NCBI GenBank assembly: GCA_964353335.1
Contig: CAYGVI010000003.1
Span: 372,001 to 436,000 of the forward strand
DNA: 64,000 nt
DNA from: JAWAAW01 sp964353335
GTDB lineage: Archaea; Nanobdellota; Nanobdellia; Woesearchaeales; ARS49
Reading direction: 5' to 3'
The position numbers were made by a program, and so were the translations under genes. Below the pieces are notes generated by a model. That model saw only the letters and a program-made list of their open reading frames with translations. It made no database searches and was not told the DNA's origin. Positions within the stretch are counted from its first letter, which is position 1. Every line of letters starts with the position of its first letter. Shown in pieces: positions 58,005 through 64,000 of this stretch.

Positions 58005-58456
58005 AATCCAACCTTAGGGCGCTTTCAGGAAGGGACTTGAAGCCTGTACTTGCGAGGATAAAGGAGCAATGGGATGCTGAGATTGATTTTCCCTGGGCTT
58101 GGTATCAAAGCACCAAGAATTACTTATTCGTGATTAGCAAGGATATCACCAAGATTGACCCAACGAAATTGAGAATAAACTCAGTCGGATTGTACATCGG
58201 CGAGTTCAAGAAAGGAGAACTAAGGCTGAGCATTGAAGGCTCGCAATTAATCGGTCCGCACGCAAAAAAGAACATTGTTGAGCTTGACCAGAAAGAATTA
58301 AGACTGTGGCTTAGAGGCGAAGATTTAATCAAGGAAGTCAAGGAAGAAGGCTATGTAATAATAAAGTCAAACACTGACTTTGTCGGCTGCGGAAGAGTTA
58401 AAGAGGGAAAAATTCTCAATTTCGTTCCAAAGGCAAGGCGCTTGCTGGTGGATTAG
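58001..58456 (+). CDS. PUA-domain RNA-binding protein
   Basis: 151 aa beginning at the ATG overlapping the infB stop. The C-terminal PUA domain reads VGCGRVKEGKILNFVPKARRL; the N-terminal domain is alpha/beta (RLSIEGSQLIGPHAKKNIVEL). Stand-alone PUA proteins of this form are linked to ribosome assembly or tRNA modification. Translational coupling to aIF5B fits a translation role. No methylase motif. Confidence 0.85.
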   Translation: MKSNLRALSGRDLKPVLARIKEQWDAEIDFPWAWYQSTKNYLFVISKDITKIDPTKLRINSVGLYIGEFKKGELRLSIEGSQLIGPHAKKNIVELDQKELRLWLRGEDLIKEVKEEGYVIIKSNTDFVGCGRVKEGKILNFVPKARRLLVD

Positions 58457-58481
58457 CTTTTTAAGCGCAGACATTCTATGC

Positions 58482-58976
58482 ATGTTAATGAACCCAAGAG
58501 ACCCGATTACAATTCACCGCATACCCTACCGGGCAGGTGAAGGGCTGGATATTGAACGCCTGACAGCAGGAACGCTCATACCTGATGAGCGGCGCCAAAG
58601 CGCAAAAGAATACTGTTCGTTATTCAGGGCGTTTCCAGGCGAGATATCAGGGCACCAGGGATTTTTGAATTTCCAGATTGTTGAGACAGCGCTTGACAGG
58701 AGGGATTTGGGAATCACTTTGGTTTGCGTTGAGCCTTACTGCGATGCACGATACGTTGGCAGGGCGCTTATCCACGCAGCATTGGTAATTGCCCAGAATG
58801 AAGGCGCAAAGTCCCTGTTTGCTTACGTGGACCCTGACAATTTGCAATCACAGTCGTTTTTTGAGCGAAACAGCTTTTACAGGAAACAGCACAGTAACGG
58901 TGTTGAGTATACAACACCTGTTCCTTCAAAAGAAAAGCTCCCCCTTGACCAACTGCTCATACGCGCTCAAGAATAA
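58482..58976 (+). CDS. GNAT-family acetyltransferase
   Basis: 164 aa from the ATG at 58482 (or 58488); the longer frame from 58380 lies in the PUA gene. TATA CTTTTTAAGCG at about 58457-58467 agrees. The acetyl-CoA site has the motif A pattern VEPYCDARYVGRALIHAALVI and the motif B pattern YVDPDNLQSQSFFERNSFY. Substrate unknown. Its 3' end overlaps the DUF371 gene by 20 nt in convergent orientation. Confidence 0.83.
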   Translation: MLMNPRDPITIHRIPYRAGEGLDIERLTAGTLIPDERRQSAKEYCSLFRAFPGEISGHQGFLNFQIVETALDRRDLGITLVCVEPYCDARYVGRALIHAALVIAQNEGAKSLFAYVDPDNLQSQSFFERNSFYRKQHSNGVEYTTPVPSKEKLPLDQLLIRAQE

Positions 58977-59346
58977 CAACAATGTGCTCTTCAGGGTTCT
59001 TAAGAAGCTCAATCATTTTCTTTGACAAATCGCCAGCTGACTTGTCTGCATTAACAATCAGCGTGCTTGGTGACATTTGCGGCCCTTTCCTGATAATAAT
59101 GTCATTTCCAGGCATAAACCCCATATTGCACTCGCCTGTTATTGTCTCAACATAAGACTTGACTTTAAGCGTGATTTTCAGCTTTTTAGAGACCTGCGCA
59201 AGCGCTGAAACAGCGTCTGGCTGGAAATCAGAGCGGGTTCCAATCACAGAATCCCCTTTTGGAATAACCCCTGTCTTCTGTGTTAATTCAAGAACTCCCT
59301 TGTGCGTTCCCTCAATTCCCGCGTGTCCGTAAGCATTGAACTGCAT
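58957..59346 (-). CDS. DUF371 family protein
   Basis: 129 aa from the ATG at 59346, leaderless with TTAATATATTCG near 59368-59379. FNAYGHAGIEGTHKGVLELT and GDSVIGTRSDFQPDAVSAL match the archaeal DUF371 pattern GHPN...THKTTLE...GDCIIG. Beta-rich, soluble, Cys-poor. Function unknown even in the family, but widely kept in archaea. Upstream lies the DRG GTPase on the same strand. Confidence 0.85.
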   Translation of the reverse strand: MQFNAYGHAGIEGTHKGVLELTQKTGVIPKGDSVIGTRSDFQPDAVSALAQVSKKLKITLKVKSYVETITGECNMGFMPGNDIIIRKGPQMSPSTLIVNADKSAGDLSKKMIELLKNPEEHIVVILERV

Positions 59347-59378
59347 AAAGAACAAGAAATGCCATCGAATATATTAAT

Positions 59379-60470
59379 TTACTTGATATGTATCTCCAGA
59401 ATATCGCCGTCTTCAAGCCTTTTTTCAAGGTTCCTGAACTGCTGTCCTGGGAACTTTGCTGACTTGCCCCAGATTTTGGCAAACCTGAACTTCCTTACAA
59501 AGTCCCTGTGAATCCTGCCGCAAACGTCCCCGATTGTTGTTCCCTTGCGCAAAACCATTGGCACATCCAAATCAGGCTTCTTTCCAACCTCTTTCAAAAA
59601 TATCCTCATAAAGTTCAGGCGGGTAAAAATCAGCTCTTTTAAGTCAGGGATGTTCACGTTCTGCTCTGCGCTGACAGCAAGGTCAGGATTCAGCTTTTCA
59701 ATCAGGTCTTCCTGCTGGAATTCATCAAGAAGGTCAAACTTTGTGACAATAGTTACTGCGGGAATATAGCGCCTGTTTCCCTCAACAGCGTCGATAAATG
59801 TGTCAATGGTTACCGGGCTTCTGATGATGACCTCTGCGTTGTTTATCCTGAATGTCTTCAAAATCTCTGTTATTGTTTCCTTGCTGATTCCCAATGCGAC
59901 TGTTGAGCTGATGCTAATTCCTCCCTTTAATTTTTTCGCAATCTTGACATCTGGCGGATTTGTGTTTATCCTGACTCCAACATCATAGATTTCCTGCAGT
60001 ATTGCCGGATAATGCTCAGGGTGCGGGGCTTCAATAAGTATCAATATCAAATCAGAAGAACGCATCATTGCGAGCACTTCTTTTCCCCTTCCTCTTCCCG
60101 AAGCAGCCCCTGCGACTATTCCTGGCACGTCAAGAATCTGGATTTTTGCCTGGTTGTACTGCATTACGCCGGGGATTACAGAGAGTGTTGTGAATGCATA
60201 AGCAGCGGTCTTGCTTTTCGCGCCTGTAATCTTGTTAAGTAAAGTGCTTTTTCCGACAGAGGGAAAGCCCAAAAGAATAACTGTTGCATCGCCTGATTTC
60301 TTGACAAAAAATCCTGCGCCAACGCCTTTCTTTGCAGCGGCAACTTCCATTTTTTCGCGCAGCCTTGCAATCTGCGCCTTTGCGACTCCGAAAGCGTGTT
60401 CAGTTGCTTTGTTATACTGCCACTTTCTCATTGCATCTTCAATTTCCTTGATTCGTTCAGGAATACCCAT
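59379..60470 (-). CDS. DRG/Rbg-family GTPase with TGS domain
   Basis: 363 aa. Helical N-terminus (MGIPERIKEIEDAMRKWQYN), G1 GFPSVGKST, G3 DVPGIVAGAASGRGRGKEVL, and G4-like TKFDLLD, then a C-terminal TGS domain (VPMVLRKGTTIGDVCGRIHR). DRG proteins bind translating ribosomes. TATA GGTTTATAAAAG (60491-60502, shared with the MscS gene on the other strand) precedes. Confidence 0.95.
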   Translation of the reverse strand: MGIPERIKEIEDAMRKWQYNKATEHAFGVAKAQIARLREKMEVAAAKKGVGAGFFVKKSGDATVILLGFPSVGKSTLLNKITGAKSKTAAYAFTTLSVIPGVMQYNQAKIQILDVPGIVAGAASGRGRGKEVLAMMRSSDLILILIEAPHPEHYPAILQEIYDVGVRINTNPPDVKIAKKLKGGISISSTVALGISKETITEILKTFRINNAEVIIRSPVTIDTFIDAVEGNRRYIPAVTIVTKFDLLDEFQQEDLIEKLNPDLAVSAEQNVNIPDLKELIFTRLNFMRIFLKEVGKKPDLDVPMVLRKGTTIGDVCGRIHRDFVRKFRFAKIWGKSAKFPGQQFRNLEKRLEDGDILEIHIK

Positions 60471-60524
60471 TGTTATCCCACTGCTCCGAAAAGGTTTATA
60501 AAAGCATTACTGTTTTCAAGGAGC

Positions 60525-61064
60525 ATGGCATTTTTGCAGTTATGGGCAGAAGCACAGGGCTGGGTTAACACAATCGCCTCTGCAGTGATAGTCCTTCTCA
60601 TAGGTTTCATTATAGGCAAGGTTTGCAGCAGGCTCGCCCAGCGCGGACTGCACGAGCTTGAACTCAATAATATCCTCGGCAAGGCAGGGATAAAGTTCGG
60701 CATGGAAGAGTTCCTCGGGCATTTGATTGAGTACCTTATCTATTTCATCGCGATTGTCATTGCCCTTGACCAGCTCGGAGTCACGGCGATAGTGCTTTAC
60801 ATTGTCATAGCGGCAATCCTCATAGTCCTCGCGATAGCATTCCTGCTCAGTATGAAGGACTTTATCCCGAACTTCATTGCGGGAATAAGACTGGGGCACA
60901 AGAAGCTTTTCGCAGTCGGAGACACGATAACAATCGGCTCAGTCAGCGGCAAAGTCAAGGAAATCGGCCTTCTGGAAACAAAGCTGGAAAGCAAGAACAA
61001 GGACATAATCCACGTCCCGAACGCAAACATAATGCGCCAGGAAATAAGAGTCAGGAAGCGTTAA
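60525..61064 (+). CDS. Small MscS-type mechanosensitive channel
   Basis: 179 aa from the ATG at 60525 with AAGGAG 2-7 nt upstream. Three hydrophobic helices at about 15-35, 65-90 and 95-115, followed by the MscS beta domain (FAVGDTITIGSVSGKVKEIGLLETKLESK and HVPNANIM). It lacks the long C-terminal cytoplasmic vestibule of E. coli MscS, ending after IRVRKR. Likely protects from osmotic shock. Confidence 0.9.
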   Translation: MAFLQLWAEAQGWVNTIASAVIVLLIGFIIGKVCSRLAQRGLHELELNNILGKAGIKFGMEEFLGHLIEYLIYFIAIVIALDQLGVTAIVLYIVIAAILIVLAIAFLLSMKDFIPNFIAGIRLGHKKLFAVGDTITIGSVSGKVKEIGLLETKLESKNKDIIHVPNANIMRQEIRVRKR

Positions 61065-61068
61065 ATCT

Positions 61069-61317
61069 CTACCTGTAAAGTGCGTTTCCTAATTTTTTTC
61101 GCAAATAAGCAGCTTTTGAATCATATTTTTCTTTGGCCAGCTTGCCTTCTCTAAAAAGGCGTTCAATATTGGGCATTTCCAGCAGTATGACCTCGTCTAT
61201 TACGCCTCGCAGTCGCGGGGTCATTTCTTCAGCGGTTCTCAGGACCAGTTCGCGCCTGAACCATGTTCTGGGGTCATACCATACGCGCAATTCTTCAGGA
61301 GTAAAGTCGTTTCGCAT
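61069..61317 (-). CDS. Hypothetical basic helical protein, 82 aa
   Basis: Short soluble protein. Arg-rich N-terminal half (PRTWFRRELVLRTAEEMTPRLRG) and Lys-rich C-terminal half (KLAKEKYDSKAAYLRKKLG), all helical. Could bind nucleic acid. It has its own promoter region (AATATTTAATAACC near 61340-61350). Function unknown. Confidence 0.6.
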   Translation of the reverse strand: MRNDFTPEELRVWYDPRTWFRRELVLRTAEEMTPRLRGVIDEVILLEMPNIERLFREGKLAKEKYDSKAAYLRKKLGNALYR

Positions 61318-61407
61318 CAGATGCTGTCAATTACTGGTTATTAAATATCTTCACAAAAGAATTCAGTTAAATGACTTCCAGCAAGGAAACCAAGAACTTG
61401 TTCTGTC

Positions 61408-61842
61408 TTAATGCTTTATGTGGTATTCAATGAATTTGTAGACTTCTGAGAAACCCGAATCATGAAGGCCAACACGGGCACAGACATCAGGTATGCCCTG
61501 TTTCTTGATGCCTGCCTTGATCATTGCCTCAAATTCCCCTGCAAGCGTTTCACCAATTTTTATTCCTGACTTTTTCAGCAGGTCAACCTTTGCATCCAGA
61601 TAGCAGGTTTTAACAGTGTAAGAAATAGACCTTTCTTGTTTGTGAACCCAGACCAGCACTGTACAATCTTTATAAATCAGGTCTCCGCCATTTGGATGTT
61701 GACCAATTAAATAGGTGTTTCCCTGCCGTTCTGTCATGCCGCATTTATTTTCAACTTTCGGCAGCCTGAATTCCTTTGACAGGCGTTCAAGAATTTGTGT
61801 CAGACTGTTTTCATCAACTTGTTTCTTAACAGCTGTTGCCAT
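61408..61842 (-). CDS. Hypothetical protein, 144 aa
   Basis: Soluble, beta-rich centre (GNTYLIGQHPNGGDLIYKDCTVLVWVHKQ) with four Cys at scattered positions and a helical C-terminus (FEAMIKAGIKKQGIP). TATA CTTTATAAG near 61868-61876 gives a leaderless start. No recognised family. It stands between UPF0147 and the 61069 gene. Confidence 0.62.
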   Translation of the reverse strand: MATAVKKQVDENSLTQILERLSKEFRLPKVENKCGMTERQGNTYLIGQHPNGGDLIYKDCTVLVWVHKQERSISYTVKTCYLDAKVDLLKKSGIKIGETLAGEFEAMIKAGIKKQGIPDVCARVGLHDSGFSEVYKFIEYHIKH

Positions 61843-61893
61843 TTACTGACGCAACCTGTCTGATTCTTATAAAGCTTCGGAAGAATGCGGTAA

Positions 61894-62142
61894 TCAGATA
61901 ACTTCTAACAAACTAACAATATTGAATATCTGCGTCCTTGTGTATGCCTGCATGTTGTTGTCGTCTGTAAGCTGTTCGAGCTCCTGCAGTGCCTTTGAGA
62001 CCTTTATCGGCATTTCGCCGTCCTGCTCAAGGACTGATATTGTGCTTGTGATTTTGGTCTTAATGTTCTTCGGCACCTGGTTGTCCTGCTCGAGTTCTCT
62101 CAATGCCGCAATAACCATTGTCAATTCGTCCATAGAAATCAC
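61894..62142 (-). CDS. UPF0147 family protein
   Basis: 82 aa all-helical protein. Matches UPF0147, an archaeal family, through LREL EQDNQVPKNIKTKI-type sequence, EDGEMPIKVSKALQELEQL and the end TQIFNIVSLLE. The start overlaps the prefoldin beta stop (ATGA), as in many archaea, where UPF0147 often sits in a ribosomal/prefoldin operon. Role unknown. Confidence 0.9.
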   Translation of the reverse strand: MISMDELTMVIAALRELEQDNQVPKNIKTKITSTISVLEQDGEMPIKVSKALQELEQLTDDNNMQAYTRTQIFNIVSLLEVI

Positions 62143-62468
62143 TTCTTGAGCTTGCTCATGACCTCTTTCTGCAGCGTCTCTGCCTTGTCCTTGAGCTGCT
62201 TTTCCTGCTTGTCAATGTTCTTCAAGCGTAAATCAAGTATTTCCTTCTTTGAGCCTAATTCCGCCTTCAATGCGGTCTTGTCTGCTTTTATCATCACATT
62301 GCCGACAATCTTGTAAGCGTCATCTGTCTTCTCAATTTCTTTCAGCGCGCTGTCAATCTCAAAAAGCTGCGCCTGGAACTGCTGTTTTTGCATTTGAAGA
62401 GCCTGGACATTCTGCTCAATCATCTGAAGCTTGTTTATGCTTTCCTGTGTTTCTTTTGGTATGTCCAT
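62139..62468 (-). CDS. pfdB: Prefoldin beta subunit
   Basis: 109 aa coiled-coil protein with the beta-hairpin loop in YKIVGNVMIKADK and the paired helices before and after it (QESINKLQMIEQNVQALQMQ; LRLKNIDKQEKQLKDKAETL). It forms the hexameric chaperone with an alpha subunit, which is not in this window. Operon L37Ae-RpoP-prefoldin beta-UPF0147. Confidence 0.95.
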   Translation of the reverse strand: MDIPKETQESINKLQMIEQNVQALQMQKQQFQAQLFEIDSALKEIEKTDDAYKIVGNVMIKADKTALKAELGSKKEILDLRLKNIDKQEKQLKDKAETLQKEVMSKLKK

Positions 62469-62475
62469 AGAACCC

Positions 62476-62613
62476 TTAAACTGCCTTGATTTTTGTCGGT
62501 GTGCTGCGGGACTTGTAAAGCATCTTGCTTCCGCAGTACGGGCACCTTACCCTCTTGCCCATCATGTCCTCTGAGATTTTCTTTCCGCAAGCAAAACAGG
62601 TGTACTTTACCAT
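62476..62613 (-). CDS. rpoP: RNA polymerase subunit P (Rpb12)
   Basis: 45 aa, too short for simple ORF listing. MVKYTCFACGKKISEDMMGK, then RCPYCGSKMLYK: a four-Cys zinc ribbon identical in layout to archaeal RpoP. It joins the RNA polymerase core. Starts 2 nt after the L37Ae stop and ends 7 nt before prefoldin beta, within the same operon. Confidence 0.95.
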   Translation of the reverse strand: MVKYTCFACGKKISEDMMGKRVRCPYCGSKMLYKSRSTPTKIKAV

Positions 62614-62615
62614 TT

Positions 62616-62921
62616 TTACGCCTCTTGTCTTTCTTCGTCAGGCTTTTCCTGCGTTTCAGCCAGTACTTCCGCGATTGGAGGCAGCGCTTCTATGCTTGGC
62701 TTTGCCACGAATGTGTAAGCCTGCCCTGCGAATTTGTTTTTGCACTTTGTGCAGTACCAGATTCCCTTGGATTTGCGGACAACCTTGTCCTTGTTGCAGT
62801 AAGGGCACTTTGTGCTGTTCTTCTGCATTATCTCAATGGCGGCGCGCTTGAACTTTGTGGTTCTTCCATAGCGCACTCCAAACCTTTTTACAGGCCCCAA
62901 ACCCTGCTTCTTTTCTGCCAT
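62616..62921 (-). CDS. rpl37ae: Ribosomal protein L37Ae (eL43)
   Basis: 101 aa. Standard eL43 zinc ribbon: CPYCNKDKVVRKSKGIWYCTKC and KNKFAGQAYTF. N-terminal GLGPVKRFGVRYGRTTKFKR. A Glu-rich extension (EVLAETQEKPDEERQEA) follows at the C-terminus. TATA CCTTTAAAAACC lies about 26-35 nt before the ATG, giving a leaderless first gene of the operon. Confidence 0.97.
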   Translation of the reverse strand: MAEKKQGLGPVKRFGVRYGRTTKFKRAAIEIMQKNSTKCPYCNKDKVVRKSKGIWYCTKCKNKFAGQAYTFVAKPSIEALPPIAEVLAETQEKPDEERQEA

Positions 62922-63024
62922 AGTCCTTCGTGAAACAGCAGTTGGTTTTTAAAGGTTATTGTTTTAAACCGAAAGCACTATTGCATGCAAAGGTTAATAA
63001 ACCAAGTTCCCGATTTAATTCACC

Positions 63025-63054
63025 ATGAACACGGCAAGGCAATTCAAGGCATAG
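63025..63054 (+). CDS. Possible 9-residue upstream ORF before aRF1
   Basis: ATG at 63025 encodes MNTARQFKA and ends with TAG. TATA GGTTAATAAACC (62993-63004) is about 26 nt upstream, so transcription could begin at or near this ATG, 72 nt ahead of the aRF1 start. Unproven. Confidence 0.3.
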   Translation: MNTARQFKA

Positions 63055-63096
63055 CATCTTCTTGATAGTCATTAGCCTGCCTGTCGGTCACCCAAA

Positions 63097-64000
63097 ATGA
63101 ACCTTACCTCAAATGAAAAATTCCATTTGAAGAAATTTATCAAGGAATTGGATAGCTGTAAGGCTGCGCACACAGAGTTTGTCACGGTCTATGTCCCTTC
63201 AGGCTATGACCTTATCAAGATAATGCAGCACCTTGCACAGGAGCAGGGCACTGCGAGCAACATCAAGAGCGCGAGCACAAGGAACAATGTCATTGACGCA
63301 CTTGAAAGGATGATTCAGCATTTGCGCATTGTCGGAAAGACTCCGCCAAATGGCTTGGCGGTCTTTGCAGGAAACATCCTCGCAAGGGAGGGAAAGTCAG
63401 ATGTCCGCGTGTGGAGCATTGAGCCGCCAGTTCCGCTGAAGATGCGCCTGTACAAGTGCGAGAAAAACTTTGACCTTGACATCCTGCGTGAAATGATGGA
63501 GGCAAAGGAGGTTTACGGGCTTGTGGTTATGGACGCAAGGGATGCAATTATTGCGTTATTGAAAGGCAAAACAATTATTCCATTGACAAAAGCCCACTCG
63601 CACGTTCCAGGCAAGTTTAAGGCAGGAGGCCAGTCAGCGGTCAGGTTCCAGAGAAACCGCGAAATCGCAGTCAGGGAGCATTTTGGCAAAATTGCAGAAG
63701 TGATGAAAGGCCAGTTTTTCACAATGGAGGGGCTGAAGGGAATCATTGTCGGAGGTCCAGGGCCGACAAAATACGATTTCGTTGACAGCGGCTTAATCAC
63801 CACAGACCTCAAGAAAAAGATTCTCGGCATCAAGGACCTGAGCTATACAGAGGAATTCGGGCTTGAAGAGCTTGTTGACAAGTCCCAGGACATCCTTGCG
63901 CAAGAGGAGATTGCAGATGAGAAAAAGATTGTCACAAGGTTCCTTGAGCTTTTGGCGACAAAGCCCAACATGGTCGCGTATGGCGAGGCAGAAGTCAGGA
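63097..64000 (+). CDS. prf1: Peptide chain release factor aRF1 (3' end beyond window)
   Basis: 301 codons visible from the ATG at 63097. The stop-codon-recognition domain contains NIKS (SNIKSAST) and the middle domain GGQ (AGGQSAVRF). Domain 3 is cut by the window edge. It releases peptides at all three stop codons. The leader of about 70 nt, with a small uORF, is unlike the mostly leaderless genes here. Terminal codons visible read VAYGEAEVR. Confidence 0.97.
   Translation, partial: MNLTSNEKFHLKKFIKELDSCKAAHTEFVTVYVPSGYDLIKIMQHLAQEQGTASNIKSASTRNNVIDALERMIQHLRIVGKTPPNGLAVFAGNILAREGKSDVRVWSIEPPVPLKMRLYKCEKNFDLDILREMMEAKEVYGLVVMDARDAIIALLKGKTIIPLTKAHSHVPGKFKAGGQSAVRFQRNREIAVREHFGKIAEVMKGQFFTMEGLKGIIVGGPGPTKYDFVDSGLITTDLKKKILGIKDLSYTEEFGLEELVDKSQDILAQEEIADEKKIVTRFLELLATKPNMVAYGEAEVR

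Overview
The window is from an archaeal chromosome. The information-processing genes are all of the archaeal type: release factor aRF1 with NIKS and GGQ, aIF5B, L37Ae, RpoP, prefoldin beta, UPF0147, Orc1/Cdc6, NreA with a C-terminal PIP box, GatD/GatE, a two-domain Cdc48, deoxyhypusine synthase, archaeal AlaRS and archaeal-type adenylate kinase. Most genes are preceded by a BRE/TATA box 26-27 nt upstream of the start codon, so most transcripts should be leaderless. Compact proteins (TruD, a ThiI core without THUMP, AlaRS with a short C-terminus, a PIN-less PINA), tight packing with 1-4 nt overlaps, and many small unrecognised proteins suggest a DPANN lineage, most likely Woesearchaeota-like. 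That lineage placement is inference.

Layout. 1-5.9 kb: the end of a DHH phosphoesterase, a membrane-anchored Cys-containing protein, a diguanylate cyclase facing an HD hydrolase and YchF, then three tandem paralogues of an unrecognised family. 6-14 kb: tRNA-Thr, TspO, Sua5, a winged-helix/Nudix fusion, adenylate kinase, TruD, tRNA-Arg, and a GC-rich hydrolase/glycosyltransferase pair. 14-24 kb: the parvulin-gatD-gatE operon, Cdc48, a possible SecB-like protein, a Ca2+/cation antiporter, deoxyhypusine synthase and a TatD hydrolase. 24-31 kb: tRNA-Val, an ACT protein, intron-containing tRNA-Pro, an amino-acid permease, a bacterial-type glucokinase, two tiny genes and Orc1/Cdc6. 31-40 kb: SerRS, the PIN-less PINA-like ATPase, a secreted transglutaminase-like protein, tRNA-Ser, initiator tRNA-Met, a HAD protein and RNase HII. 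40-51 kb: SMC, a block of tandem repeats containing a tRNA-sized RNA candidate, a PIG-L/GT4/TrmB operon, tRNA-Gly, a second DHH protein, a ThiI-like PP-loop protein and NreA. 51-64 kb: AlaRS, a lone receiver domain, a surface protein, aIF5B, a DRG GTPase, an MscS-type channel, the UPF0147/prefoldin/RpoP/L37Ae operon, and the start of aRF1.

The most unusual content is non-coding. Four intergenic elements (A-D; about 5.9, 29.2, 56.1 and 26.1 kb) share sequence blocks and hairpins at corresponding positions. A second family (E1, E2, F; 24.85, 54.85 and 38.34 kb) is a double hairpin introduced by AAATGT; copy E1 appears to supply the start codon of a protein gene. The 44.47-44.72 kb block contains promoter-bearing tandem repeats around a 118-nt RNA candidate closed by a seven-base stem. 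No CRISPR array, transposase, rRNA gene or integrase was seen.

Most genes are housekeeping. Translation and tRNA modification (GatDE, SerRS, AlaRS, TruD, Sua5, ThiI-like, aIF5B, aRF1, YchF, DRG, deoxyhypusine synthase) dominate. Replication and repair (Orc1, SMC, RNase HII, NreA, PINA-like) and cell-surface glycan genes (GT4, MGT-like GT, PIG-L, transglutaminase-like, COG1361-like) are also represented.
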